Source: Candidatus Aalborgicola lynettensis
Lineage (GTDB): Bacteria > Pseudomonadota > Gammaproteobacteria > Burkholderiales > Burkholderiaceae_C
DNA: 64,000 bases
Direction of reading: 5' to 3'
NCBI GenBank assembly: GCA_016719405.1
Contig: JADJZE010000021.1
Coordinates: 310,001 to 374,000, forward strand
Shown here: piece after piece, positions 8,750 through 17,450 of the stretch
Layout of the letters: each line of letters opens with the position of its first letter
How positions within the stretch are numbered: the stretch's first letter is position 1
The notes under the pieces: generated by a model
Seen by the model: the letters and a program-made list of their open reading frames with translations, nothing else
The model's database searches: none
Told to the model about the DNA's origin: nothing
Made by a program: the position numbers and the translations under genes

Positions 8750-11071
8750 GTGAGCTCATCTATTCAAGGTAATACAGTCGCCAGCCACACGAACGCGGTT
8801 GACGTGGTCATTATGGCGGCGGGCAAAGGCACACGCATGAAGAGTGCTTTGCCCAAGGTCTTGCACCAGCTGGCCGGGCGCGCACTCTTGCAGCATGTGA
8901 TTGACACCGCAGGCGCCTTGCAAGCGCGCAAGGTGGTCGTGATTACCGGCCACGGCGCTATAGAAGTAGAAGCAGCCTGCGCACGCTACACGGGCGCAGA
9001 AGGCACATTTGGCATGGAATTTGTGCGCCAGGAGCCGCAGCTGGGCACCGGCCACGCCGTGCAGCAGGCGGTGCCCGCCTTGGGTGACGACGCTACCGTG
9101 GTGGTGCTGTCCGGCGATGTGCCGCTGACCCAGGCCGACACGCTGCGCCAACTGATTGCGGCCAGCGCTGGCAAACACCTGGCACTGCTGACGCTGGAAA
9201 TGGAAGACCCCACCGGCTACGGGCGCATTGTGCGCGTGGGCGGAACCCGTGGCGCGGCGCACGACGGTGCCGTGCACTGCATCGTGGAGCACAAAGACGC
9301 CAACGAGGCGCAGCGCGCCATTACCGAAATCTACAGCGGCATCATGGCCGTGCCCGCTGCCGCGCTCAAACGCTGGCTGGCGCGCCTGGACAACAAAAAT
9401 GCCCAGAACGAGTACTACCTGACCGACATCGTCAAGTTCGCCGTGGCCGACGGTGTGGGCGTGGTGGCGCACAAGATTATGGATGCCGTGCAGGTGGCCG
9501 GGGTCAACAGCCCGGTGCAACTGGCCGCGCTGGAGCGCGCCTACCAGACGCGCCTGGCGCAACGCCTGATGGAGGACGGCGTGCGCCTGGCAGACCCGGC
9601 GCGCATCGACGTGCGCGGCACGCTGCAGTGCGCCAGCGACGTGGCCATTGACGTGAACTGTGTGTTTGAAGGCCAGGTGCGCCTGGGCCAAGGGGTGCGC
9701 ATTGGTGCCAACTGCGTCATTGCCAACGCGGTGATTGAAGCCGGTGCCGTGATCCACCCCTTTACCCACATCGACGGCGAAAAGCTGGGCGTTACCGTGG
9801 GCCCGGGCGCTCTGGTGGGCCCCTTTGCCCGCCTGCGCCCCGGCGCGCAACTGGGGGCCGAGGTGCACATTGGCAATTTTGTGGAGGTGAAAAACTCCAC
9901 GCTGGCGGCCGGTGCCAAGGCCAACCACCTGGCCTACCTGGGCGACGCCACGGTAGGCGAGCGGGTGAACTACGGCGCGGGGTCGATTACCGCCAACTAC
10001 GACGGCGCCAACAAACACCGCACCGTGATTGAGGCCGATGTACACGTGGGCAGCAACTGCGTGCTGGTGGCGCCCGTTACCCTTGGCGCCGGGGGCACCG
10101 TGGGCGGCGGCTCCACCATCACCAAGAGCACCGAGCCCGGCACTTTGAGCGTGGCGCGGGGCAAGCAGGTGAACATTGCCAACTGGCAGCGGCCTAAAAA
10201 ATTAAAAAGGCGCCCAAGGCATGAGCGCCGCGCCGGGCCGCCCCAAGCAAGCTCGCACCGCAGCGCGAAGCGCGGAGGTGCGTCTGCACGCTACACCGTC
10301 GGTAGAGGGTCCGAGGTGACCGACGCCGAGCGTATTGCCGCGCTGCAAGCCGAACTGGCCGCCGTGCGCGCCGAGATGCAGGCGCTGACCGCCACCGTGT
10401 CGCACGACCTGCGCGCGCCGCTGCGCCACATCACGTCGTATGTGCAACTGGTGCAGGAAGACGCCGGGCCGGTGCTCACGCCCGAGGTGCAAGGTTTTTT
10501 GACCACCATCAGCGATTCGGCGCGCCACCTGGGAGCCCAGCTCGACGGGCTGCTGGCCCTGTCGCGCGTGGGCACGGCAGTGCTGTCGCCGCAGCCGGTG
10601 GCCCTGGGGCCGCTGGTGCAATCGGTGGTGGATGAACTGGCCGCGCAGGCCGCGCGGCAAACCCCGGCACGCACCGTGCAGTGGCAGGTGGCCGATGCGC
10701 TGCCCACCGTGCAGGCCGACCCCACCCTGCTGCGCCAGGCCTTGGTGCAGGTGCTGGGCAATGCGCTCAAGTTCACGGCGCCGCGCGAGAAGGCGGTGAT
10801 TGCTGTGGCGAGCCTGGCGGCGGCCGACACACCCGCAGGCCAGGCCGGGCTGCAGGTGCAGGACAACGGCGTGGGTTACAACCCGGCCCTGCAATCGGCT
10901 TTGTTCAAGGCATTTGGCCGTTTGCACAGCGCCAGGGAGTTTGCAGGCCTGGGCATGGGCTTGGCGCTGACGGCCAAGGCACTGCAGCGCATGGCGGGCA
11001 CCGTGGTGGCGCAGGGCGTGCTGGATGGCGGCTGCTGCGTGCGGCTGACATTGCCCGCCCCCGTCTCCTGA
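8750..11071 (+). CDS. glmU: GlmU open in frame into a histidine kinase
   Basis: Residues 1 to about 485 are GlmU, which makes UDP-GlcNAc from glucosamine-1-P. The pyrophosphorylase loop reads MAAGKGTRMKSALPK, and the hexapeptide left-handed helix includes NRxNYGAGSITANYDG-like sequence (VNYGAGSITANYDG). GlmU should stop soon after NWQRPKK. Here the frame continues through a basic linker into a kinase. At AAAAAATTAAAAAGG (10196-10210), one extra A would give a KKIKKAPKA tail and a TGA at 10222. The fusion is therefore either a run-length error, a slip site or real. GTG 8750 is chosen for AGGGAAGG upstream; ATG 8681 is the longer option. Confidence 0.85.
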   Translation: MSSSIQGNTVASHTNAVDVVIMAAGKGTRMKSALPKVLHQLAGRALLQHVIDTAGALQARKVVVITGHGAIEVEAACARYTGAEGTFGMEFVRQEPQLGTGHAVQQAVPALGDDATVVVLSGDVPLTQADTLRQLIAASAGKHLALLTLEMEDPTGYGRIVRVGGTRGAAHDGAVHCIVEHKDANEAQRAITEIYSGIMAVPAAALKRWLARLDNKNAQNEYYLTDIVKFAVADGVGVVAHKIMDAVQVAGVNSPVQLAALERAYQTRLAQRLMEDGVRLADPARIDVRGTLQCASDVAIDVNCVFEGQVRLGQGVRIGANCVIANAVIEAGAVIHPFTHIDGEKLGVTVGPGALVGPFARLRPGAQLGAEVHIGNFVEVKNSTLAAGAKANHLAYLGDATVGERVNYGAGSITANYDGANKHRTVIEADVHVGSNCVLVAPVTLGAGGTVGGGSTITKSTEPGTLSVARGKQVNIANWQRPKKLKRRPRHERRAGPPQASSHRSAKRGGASARYTVGRGSEVTDAERIAALQAELAAVRAEMQALTATVSHDLRAPLRHITSYVQLVQEDAGPVLTPEVQGFLTTISDSARHLGAQLDGLLALSRVGTAVLSPQPVALGPLVQSVVDELAAQAARQTPARTVQWQVADALPTVQADPTLLRQALVQVLGNALKFTAPREKAVIAVASLAAADTPAGQAGLQVQDNGVGYNPALQSALFKAFGRLHSAREFAGLGMGLALTAKALQRMAGTVVAQGVLDGGCCVRLTLPAPVS
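10316..11071 (+). CDS. Histidine kinase lacking a sensor domain (possible separate gene)
   Basis: If separate from glmU, it starts at GTG 10316 with AGAGGG just upstream, giving 251 residues. A short coiled coil (AERIAALQAELAAVRAEM) leads to HisKA with VSHDLRAPLRHITSYVQL, the phytochrome-like type. The ATPase domain follows with an N-box (LVQVLGNALKF), G1 (DNGVGYN), an F-box (FKAFGRLH) and G2 (GLGMGLAL). No sensor or membrane segment is present, so input would come from a partner or, if the fusion is real, from GlmU itself. No response regulator is adjacent. Confidence 0.7.
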   Translation: MTDAERIAALQAELAAVRAEMQALTATVSHDLRAPLRHITSYVQLVQEDAGPVLTPEVQGFLTTISDSARHLGAQLDGLLALSRVGTAVLSPQPVALGPLVQSVVDELAAQAARQTPARTVQWQVADALPTVQADPTLLRQALVQVLGNALKFTAPREKAVIAVASLAAADTPAGQAGLQVQDNGVGYNPALQSALFKAFGRLHSAREFAGLGMGLALTAKALQRMAGTVVAQGVLDGGCCVRLTLPAPVS

Positions 11072-11126
11072 ACGCCGGGTTATCGCCGGGGTGGCAGGAC
11101 CTTCATGCGCAATCGGTGTAGCAAAC

Positions 11127-11184
11127 GCTATTGGTTTGATAGCTACTTCCGCACGACTGGCGTGCGGAAATGGCCTTTTTGACC
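11127..11184 (+). repeat. Dispersed ~58-bp repeat, copy A
   Basis: It has the family layout: GCTAT...ATAGC small stem, then CCGCACG...CGTGCGG stem, then AAATGGCCTTTTTGACC. It sits between the histidine kinase end and arfB (convergent). Confidence 0.75.
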
Positions 11185-11192
11185 CTTAACCC

Positions 11193-11606
11193 TCACTCCC
11201 CGCCCGAAACCCGTGCGCGCTGCTTTTTGACATCGCCACGGGTGGCCTTGCTCTCCAGGCGTTTGCGTTGCGCGCTGTACGTGGGTTGGGTGGCTTTGCG
11301 GCGCTTGGGCAACACGGCCACGCTGTCCACCAGGGCCTGCAGACGGGCCATGGCATCCACCTTGTTGAACTCCAGGCTGCGGCTGGTTTGTGCTTTGATG
11401 ACCACCACGCCGTCGGCCGTGATGCGTTGGTCGCTCAGGGCCAGCAGCCGCTCCTTGATGGCATCGGGCAGGCTGGAGCGGGTAATGTCAAAGCGCAGGT
11501 GCACCGCGTTGGAAACCTTGTTGACGTTCTGCCCCCCCGCGCCCTGGGCGCGGATGGCGGAGAACTCCACTTCGTCTTCACGGACGGGGTACAGAGGGGC
11601 GGGCAT
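11193..11606 (-). CDS. arfB: Alternative ribosome-rescue factor ArfB (YaeJ-type)
   Basis: 137 residues. It has the class I release-factor catalytic domain with RAQGAGGQNVNKV, whose GGQ hydrolyses peptidyl-tRNA. A basic C-terminal tail (KRRKATQPTYSAQRKRLESK) is of the type that enters the empty mRNA channel of stalled ribosomes. Codon-recognition domains are absent, as in ArfB rather than RF1/RF2. It is convergent with the glmU-kinase frame. Confidence 0.93.
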   Translation of the reverse strand: MPAPLYPVREDEVEFSAIRAQGAGGQNVNKVSNAVHLRFDITRSSLPDAIKERLLALSDQRITADGVVVIKAQTSRSLEFNKVDAMARLQALVDSVAVLPKRRKATQPTYSAQRKRLESKATRGDVKKQRARVSGGE

Positions 11607-11708
11607 GGTGGATTATCGGCATCCGGGACCCTGTTGCCCGGCCCGCCGGTGCTGAAAAGTGGAACAATCGAAGCCCGAACTATCTCAACATCGAAACAGG
11701 TACGCAAG

Positions 11709-13223
11709 ATGACCACTGACGATCAAACGCGCGGTTACGTCGCCGAAGAAGAATACACCAGCGACTACCACCACGTTTACACCCCCGCTTTTCTCGACTA
11801 CGTTGCCTTGCTCAACAGTGTGCAGCCTCCAGTGCGTGAACCCGGCCGGTTCCGCTTTTGTGATTTGGGCTGTGGCTTTGGCATGACGGCGCTCACCCTG
11901 GCGGCGGCCAATCCGCAAGCCGAGGTGCACGGCATTGACTTCATGCCCGAACATGTGGAACTGTCCAACCGGATGGCGGCGCAAGCGGGTCTTGCCAATG
12001 CGCATTTCCATGCCCTGTCGTTTGCGCAGGGGCTGGAGAAGGACCTGCCGATGTTTGACTACATCGTCGCGCACGGTGTGTATTCGTGGGTAACGGGCGA
12101 CGTGCGCGCAGAGGTGGTGGAATTCATCCGCCGCTTTCTGGCACCGGGCGGCATCGCCTACATCAGCTACAACACCATGCCGGGGCACGCGCAGACCGCG
12201 CCGGTACAAAAACTGGTATCCCATTTCGGCAAGAAGGGCGAAGGTGACAGCTCCGAGCGGGTGCTCAAAGCCTTTGATTTTGTGCAGCAACTCCATGCTG
12301 TGAACACCCGTGCGCTGCGCGATAAACCGGTGGTTGATATGCTGTTGCACAGCGTGTCCAGGGAACACCCGCGTTATCTGGCCCATGAATACCTGCACTC
12401 CGCCTGGGAGCCGCGCTACTTCATCGACGTGGCTGCGGAAATGGCCAAGGCAGATTTGACCTATGTGGGTACCGCCACCCTGTTTGCGGCCGACGAGCGT
12501 TTCACGGTTGGGCCCGAGCACAAAGCCCTGCTCGACGCACTGCCCACACGCGTGGAGCGGGAGTTCATTAAGGACTACCTGCTCGATGCCAACTTCCGTC
12601 GCGATGTTTACAGCCGTGGCGCCAGGGTGCTAGCCCCGCAGGAGCGCGATGCCGAACTGGGCAAACGTGCATTTGCGCTGCGCGTCAACGCCAGTGCGGT
12701 CAACTACATCTGCCAGGTGGGTCTTGCCGAGGTGGGTATCGAATCGCCCGCTGCGCACGCCATCGTCAACGCGCTGGCGGCTGGGGCCAAAACGGTTGCT
12801 GAGATCATGTCCGCACCGGCCATGGCCCACGTTCCCTTTGCCATTGTGTACGACATGCTGCTGATACTGGCCATATCCGAGCAAATCACACCCGTCGAAC
12901 GCACCCGCGGCACCGCCACCCGTTTCAACGCCGTGGTGCGTGCCAATAACTACTGCAGCAACGCACTGGCCTCACCGCTGGGCGTGGGCATTGAACTGAG
13001 TCTGCCCGAGATGATGCTGGCCACCGGCGCCACCGGTGGCAACCTGGAAGAACAGGTCGCCTGGTTGCTAGGTGAATATGCGCGCATCAACAAGCCGGTG
13101 CTGGACGCAGAGCGGCAGACCCTGGTGGGGGATGCGGCCACGGCCTGGCTGCGCACCATCACCAGTGCGTACCTGCAACGCAAACACAACGCCTTGCAAA
13201 CCATGGGCATCGTCGCGCCGTAG
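11709..13223 (+). CDS. Class I SAM methyltransferase with methyltransferase regulatory domain
   Basis: 504 residues. The N-terminal Rossmann fold (about 25-190) has the SAM motif FCDLGCGFGMTAL, an acidic residue after strand 2 (VHGIDF) and YISYNTMPG. A regulatory-type domain (about 210-300) and a helical C-terminal part follow, an architecture seen in MTase_reg proteins often near polysaccharide or surface genes. ATG 11709 is the first sensible start; upstream in-frame sequence is antisense to arfB. The substrate is unknown. A pseudoknot-like element follows the stop. Confidence 0.85.
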   Translation: MTTDDQTRGYVAEEEYTSDYHHVYTPAFLDYVALLNSVQPPVREPGRFRFCDLGCGFGMTALTLAAANPQAEVHGIDFMPEHVELSNRMAAQAGLANAHFHALSFAQGLEKDLPMFDYIVAHGVYSWVTGDVRAEVVEFIRRFLAPGGIAYISYNTMPGHAQTAPVQKLVSHFGKKGEGDSSERVLKAFDFVQQLHAVNTRALRDKPVVDMLLHSVSREHPRYLAHEYLHSAWEPRYFIDVAAEMAKADLTYVGTATLFAADERFTVGPEHKALLDALPTRVEREFIKDYLLDANFRRDVYSRGARVLAPQERDAELGKRAFALRVNASAVNYICQVGLAEVGIESPAAHAIVNALAAGAKTVAEIMSAPAMAHVPFAIVYDMLLILAISEQITPVERTRGTATRFNAVVRANNYCSNALASPLGVGIELSLPEMMLATGATGGNLEEQVAWLLGEYARINKPVLDAERQTLVGDAATAWLRTITSAYLQRKHNALQTMGIVAP

Positions 13224-13227
13224 GGAC

Positions 13228-13268
13228 GGACCAGCGCCTTTGCACGCCATTTGCTGGTCCTGGCGTGC
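13228..13268 (+). other. Potential H-type RNA pseudoknot after the methyltransferase stop
   Basis: GGACCAGC (13228-13235) pairs with GCTGGTCC (13253-13260). GCACGCC in that loop (13242-13248) pairs with GGCGTGC (13262-13268). The two GC-rich stems are perfect and nearly stacked. There is no U-run, so it is not a standard terminator. A further GGGCGC...GCGCCC pair follows at 13276-13294. Confidence 0.45.
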
Positions 13269-13379
13269 CAAAAATGGGCGCACCCCCGGCGCCCGCTGGT
13301 TTGCTGGCCCAGTTGCGAATAACCTTGCGGTTTCGACCCGCGCGCGCCAAGCGTGCAGTCCCGCAACCCGAGTTTTTCC

Positions 13380-13805
13380 ATGGCACCCATCCCATCCCGT
13401 CCTGCTATTTGCCGCGTGGCGCTGCCCAGCGCCTGGCGGGTGACTTTGTTGGGCCTTATTTTGGCCGCACTGGTGGGTGCCTGCGGAGGCGGTGGTACCG
13501 GCACGGTACCCACCAAAGCCAACTCCCTGGTCAGCACCAAAACCTATCCGGCAGTGACCGTCACGCCCGCTTACCTGAGCGTGGAGCCGCGCGCCGGGGT
13601 TCCGGTGCAGTTTGAAGGTGGTGTATGTGGTGGTGGCAATGGCCAACTGCGGGCTGCCTGGAATTTTGGCGACAACACGCCGACTGCCGATTCCGGCGCC
13701 CATACGTACGCGCGCGCCGGTTCGTTTCCTTTTTGGGTGCAGTGCACGGATACGGCGGGCTCACCGGTGGCCACGGTGGTGGGCAGCATTGACGTGCTGA
13801 ATTAA
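13380..13805 (+). CDS. Small lipoprotein with a PKD-like domain
   Basis: 141 residues. The signal sequence ends at LVGACGGGG (lipobox Cys). After a Thr/Val linker comes one PKD-like Ig fold with the hallmark WNFGD, then HTYARAGSFPFWVQCTD. Such domains are extracellular and mediate protein or carbohydrate contacts. The 156 bases upstream hold the structured element described above. Convergent with the paiB-like gene. Confidence 0.75.
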   Translation: MAPIPSRPAICRVALPSAWRVTLLGLILAALVGACGGGGTGTVPTKANSLVSTKTYPAVTVTPAYLSVEPRAGVPVQFEGGVCGGGNGQLRAAWNFGDNTPTADSGAHTYARAGSFPFWVQCTDTAGSPVATVVGSIDVLN

Positions 13806-13836
13806 AGCAGCCCGTTCGGGGTTGATTTTTTGGCGC

Positions 13837-14481
13837 TCAGGTTGAAAGTTTGCTTGCAATAAGCTGGGCCATGCGGGCCTCGGGCGCACCGCCATGTGCG
13901 ACCAAACCGGCCACCACGCCACGCTGCTCGGGCGCTTGTTTGTTCTGGCTTGCCTTGTACTTGCCCACCCAGCGTTGCACCGGAATTTCGATTCCCACAA
14001 TAGCGCCCAGCATTTTGGCAATGTAGTCTGCGGGCGCATCCCCCACAGACCACGGCAAAGCTTGCCCTGCCTCGTGGCGCTGGGTCAGGCGCGTCACGAT
14101 GTCCAGCAGGCGATCCGCCTCCTGCACCACCTGCGCCACGCCATGGGCATGGACTGCCACATAGTTGTAGGTGGGCACCTCTTTGCCATGGGCGTGCTTG
14201 CTGGGGTACCAGTTGGGCGAGATGTACGCCTGTGGCCCGGTAAACACGGCCACCCCCGACACGGGTGCCGCTTGCAACGCTTGCCACACCGGGTTGGCAC
14301 GGGCCACATGGCCCACCAAAGTGCCATGCTCCCCGCGTGACGCATCCAGCAAAAAGGGAATGTGGTTGACCAAGAGTTCGCCCCTGTGCGCAACGACCCA
14401 GGTGGCCAAGGGGTAATCACGCACCAGGGCGTGCAGCGTGGCAGGGTCGGTTTCTTTGAAGTGGCTGGGCAAATAGGTCAT
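13837..14481 (-). CDS. FMN-binding PaiB-type protein
   Basis: 214 residues, the usual PaiB length. It begins MTYLPSHFKETD, with VVAHRGELLVNHIPFLLD, GHVARANPVW, the FMN-fold pattern FTGPQAYISPNWYPSK and a conserved C-terminal IPVQRWVGKYKASQNK. The family has a split-barrel flavin fold. PaiB of Bacillus is a negative regulator of sporulation and protease genes, but the role in proteobacteria is unclear. Confidence 0.9.
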   Translation of the reverse strand: MTYLPSHFKETDPATLHALVRDYPLATWVVAHRGELLVNHIPFLLDASRGEHGTLVGHVARANPVWQALQAAPVSGVAVFTGPQAYISPNWYPSKHAHGKEVPTYNYVAVHAHGVAQVVQEADRLLDIVTRLTQRHEAGQALPWSVGDAPADYIAKMLGAIVGIEIPVQRWVGKYKASQNKQAPEQRGVVAGLVAHGGAPEARMAQLIASKLST

Positions 14482-14575
14482 ATGGGGAAGGGCAAGAAGT
14501 TATGAATAAAGGACGCGAGTCTCACATGGTGGTGCAGCGCCTGCTAGCCGCACCGCAGGAGCCAAAGAAAAGGAA

Positions 14576-15592
14576 TCACATTGAACGGCGAACCTGTTGC
14601 AGCACCTCCTGCACCGCTGCAATCACCAGTTCGGGGCGCTCCAGCTGCAGGTAGTGCCCGGCGTCGGCAACGACCACATGCCGGGCGCCCGTGTCCCGCG
14701 CCAGCAGACGCTGCCCGTTGATCCAGTGCTGACGCATGTAGTCAGACTCCCAGCCCGGTGGAAACTCGCTCAGGGCGTTGGTGCTCAGCACCACGGTCGG
14801 CACGGCTGGCACCGGCGGCAGACTGCGGGCTACGCCCAAGGCCGGGTCGATACCCCTGTACTCGGTGTACAGGGCTTGGTAGTTTTTGCTCTGCATTGCC
14901 AACCCCCGCGCTGCGGCCTGTTCGGACGCGGGCAACTTGTCCAGCACCACCGAGGCCGGCATACCGGCCAGCCGGGTCAAACCTAACGGTGCCAGCCAGG
15001 TGGCGGAACCCGTCAAAAGCCGCATTTTCTGGCTGTAACGCGCATGGGTATCGGGGGCCATGCTGGCGGTCTGGTCGTGGTGCAAGGCGTCCACCAGCAC
15101 CAGCCCTGCCACCTCATCGGGGTGGGTTTGCGCCAGCATCTGGGCCAGCATGCCACCCCACGAATGCCCTACCACCACCACAGGCCCTTGCAAGCCTGCG
15201 GTGCGCAGCAGGGTGCGCAAGTCTTCTACCGCCAGCAGGCCGGTGCGCGGCGCGGGCGCTTCGTCCGACCAGGCGTACCCCGCGCGGTCGTAGCTGCACA
15301 CCGTGGTGTGGCGCGCCAGTTGCGGTTGCACCAGCGCCCAATCCTGCGACCAGCCGCTCAAACCCGATTCCAGCAACACCAGGGGTTGGCCGCTACCCTG
15401 GCAGTTCAAATGCAGGCGATGCGTTCCCACGCTCACCAGCTTGCCGGGGGCCGCATGCTGTGTGCGCTCGTGGGACGTGAGCACGCTTTGCGTCAAGGCC
15501 CCTGCGCCCAGCAGCGCCAAAAAGCCCAGGCCCACCACACCACCCATCCAGCGGCGGTGCGCCGCGCAGCGCAATGGCTTTGAATTTTTCAT
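14576..15592 (-). CDS. Secreted or membrane-anchored alpha/beta hydrolase
   Basis: 338 residues from ATG 15592. A longer in-frame start at 15691 would overlap the putative regulator site. One N-terminal hydrophobic segment (GGVVGLGFLALLGAGAL) suggests an anchor or signal. The hydrolase has an oxyanion loop (LVLLESGLSGWSQDW), nucleophile elbow GHSWGG and a late His in DAGHYLQLERP. The substrate is unknown. It diverges from a LysR gene that probably controls it. Confidence 0.85.
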   Translation of the reverse strand: MKNSKPLRCAAHRRWMGGVVGLGFLALLGAGALTQSVLTSHERTQHAAPGKLVSVGTHRLHLNCQGSGQPLVLLESGLSGWSQDWALVQPQLARHTTVCSYDRAGYAWSDEAPAPRTGLLAVEDLRTLLRTAGLQGPVVVVGHSWGGMLAQMLAQTHPDEVAGLVLVDALHHDQTASMAPDTHARYSQKMRLLTGSATWLAPLGLTRLAGMPASVVLDKLPASEQAAARGLAMQSKNYQALYTEYRGIDPALGVARSLPPVPAVPTVVLSTNALSEFPPGWESDYMRQHWINGQRLLARDTGARHVVVADAGHYLQLERPELVIAAVQEVLQQVRRSM

Positions 15593-15689
15593 TGTGGTTC
15601 TTTCTTTCGTTTGGGTGATATTGCCAACTGGCAGCGTTTCAAAAAGCGCATTCACTGGGGGATGGACAGAGCTTAAATTCGGCACTAGC

Positions 15690-15713
15690 ATTTGTAAAAT
15701 TAATATAACAAAT
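15690..15713. promoter_or_regulatory. Candidate LysR operator
   Basis: ATTTGT (15690-15695) and ACAAAT (15708-15713) form a perfect inverted repeat around an AT-rich 12-base spacer, including a T-N11-A core. It lies in the 134-base gap between divergent hydrolase and LysR genes, the expected place for the regulator to bind. Confidence 0.5.
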
Positions 15714-15726
15714 ACATCACATCCAA

Positions 15727-16638
15727 ATGTTGGATATACCTCGCCAAAACCTGAACCTGTTGGTGGTGCTGGACGCCCTGTTAACCGAGCGCAGCATTAC
15801 CCGCGCGGCGCAACGTCTGCACATGAGCCAACCCGCCCTGAGTGCGGCGGTGGGCAAGCTGCGGCAATGGCTGGGCGACCCATTGCTGGTGCGCGGCGTG
15901 GGCGGTTACACACTCACCACACGCGCGGAAGAATTGATCGACCCCCTGCGCCAGATACTCGAAGACATTGACCGCACGCTGCAAAAGCCCGCCGTTTTTG
16001 ACCCGGCCAGTGCCCAAAACACCTTCCGCATTGCCGCCAACGACGCGTTTGAACTGGTTGTATTGCCCCCCCTGATGCAGCGCCTGCAGCAGACGGCACC
16101 CCAGGTGCGGATCGTCGTCGAATCGACCGAAGGCGTGGTGCCCGTCGACGCGCTGACCCATGGCGCGGTCGATATTGCCTGGGGGCACTTTGATGCGATT
16201 CCGCCTGGCCTGCGTACAGAGGTGGTGCTGGAGGACACGCTGGCATGCTTGGTGCGCAAAGGGCATCCCAGCATTCAGGGCACGCTGTCGCTGATGCAGT
16301 TTTGCACAGCGCCCCATCTGGTGGTGGCCTTGAAAGGCAACACCCTGCCCGACCTGGTTCAGCGCCGCATGGCAGAAAGCGGTCTTACGCTCAATATCGC
16401 GCTGCAGGTTCCGCACATGCTGGCAGCACCGGTGATTGTGATGCAGTCCGACTACCTGTTAACGCTGCCAACCCGCGTCGCACAGCGTTATGCCGACCTG
16501 CTGGGGCTGGAGTTTTTGCCACTGCCTTTCAACTACCCGCCTTTTGCACTGCGCCTGGTTTGGCACGAGCGGGCGCATCGCGATGCGGGCACCACCTGGT
16601 TGCGGCAGACCCTCCAATCCGTTTGCGCAACCCTTTGA
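15727..16638 (+). CDS. LysR-family transcriptional regulator (NodD-like subgroup)
   Basis: 303 residues. The helix-turn-helix is at about 5-65 (NLNLLVVLDALLTERSITRAAQRLHMSQPALSAAVGKL), with the DPLLVRG wing typical of the NodD/PcpR subgroup, then the effector domain. It probably regulates itself and the divergent alpha/beta hydrolase through the palindrome between them. The effector is unknown. Confidence 0.9.
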   Translation: MLDIPRQNLNLLVVLDALLTERSITRAAQRLHMSQPALSAAVGKLRQWLGDPLLVRGVGGYTLTTRAEELIDPLRQILEDIDRTLQKPAVFDPASAQNTFRIAANDAFELVVLPPLMQRLQQTAPQVRIVVESTEGVVPVDALTHGAVDIAWGHFDAIPPGLRTEVVLEDTLACLVRKGHPSIQGTLSLMQFCTAPHLVVALKGNTLPDLVQRRMAESGLTLNIALQVPHMLAAPVIVMQSDYLLTLPTRVAQRYADLLGLEFLPLPFNYPPFALRLVWHERAHRDAGTTWLRQTLQSVCATL

Positions 16639-16719
16639 CTGCGCGCAGAGGTCACGCAAGCGCCGCGAAAAGGCCAGCCCGCAAAACCAGAATTTTTGAG
16701 TCAGCTCGCTGCTGCGTCG

Positions 16720-17373
16720 CTACGCGCTCAACTCGTCCAGCGTGGCATCCTCTAAATGGCGGGTGTCGCTCCAGCCCACCAGGGTGAGTGAATCGGGTGT
16801 CCACAACAGGCGGTTGATGGCCGCGTTGCCCAGCTCCCAGGTGCGCGGCGCTTCGATGGCCTGCTGGGTGGCCAGGCGGTACAGCGCATCCATGACGCCG
16901 CCATGGGCCACCAGCACAATTTGTTCTCCGGCGTGTTGGCTGGCAAGCAGGTGCACAGTCTCTGCCACGCGTTCGCGCAGTTGCAGCAGGGTTTCGCCGC
17001 CCTCGGGCGCATAGGTGGGGTCGCGCTGGCGCCAGCGGCGGTTGTCTTCGGGCCAGTCTGCGGCAATTTGGGCATAGGTCAGGCCCTCAAAGCGGCCAAA
17101 GCCGCGCTCCCGCAGGCCCGCTTGCAGGTGCACGCCGGGCCGGGCGGCGCCATTGGAGTGGTCGGCAATGGCCTGGGCGGTAGCGCGTGCGCGGGACAAA
17201 TCGCTGGTGTAGATGGCGTCAATCACCTCGTCGGCCAATGCCCGGGCGGTGCGCCGGGCCTGCCACTGCCCTTTGTCATTCAGTGAAACATCAAGCTGCC
17301 CCTGCAAGCGGGTTTCCACATTCCAGTCGGTCTCGCCATGGCGAATGGCGATGATGCGGGTACTTTTCATCAT
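16720..17373 (-). CDS. Histidine phosphatase family protein (GpmB/CobC-like)
   Basis: 217 residues from ATG 17373 (MMKSTRIIAIRHGETDWN). The phosphohistidine motif RHGE, the second Arg in SDLSRARATA, an acidic proton donor in ERGFGRFEG and the C-terminal VAHGG are all present. These belong to cofactor-dependent phosphoglycerate-mutase-like phosphatases. The physiological substrate cannot be assigned. The gene follows ttcA on the same strand with a 77-base gap. Confidence 0.88.
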   Translation of the reverse strand: MMKSTRIIAIRHGETDWNVETRLQGQLDVSLNDKGQWQARRTARALADEVIDAIYTSDLSRARATAQAIADHSNGAARPGVHLQAGLRERGFGRFEGLTYAQIAADWPEDNRRWRQRDPTYAPEGGETLLQLRERVAETVHLLASQHAGEQIVLVAHGGVMDALYRLATQQAIEAPRTWELGNAAINRLLWTPDSLTLVGWSDTRHLEDATLDELSA

Positions 17374-17450
17374 GGTGCGGGAAGAGTGCGGAGGGTGTAA
17401 AGGCAGGTGGAGAGGGCAGCGTTGCAAGGGGGCGCGGGCAGCGGGCTGCT

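Noticed and set aside
8756..10045. 429-codon minus frame opposite glmU
   Set aside because: Antisense shadow; Gly/His/Val-rich with no family pattern.
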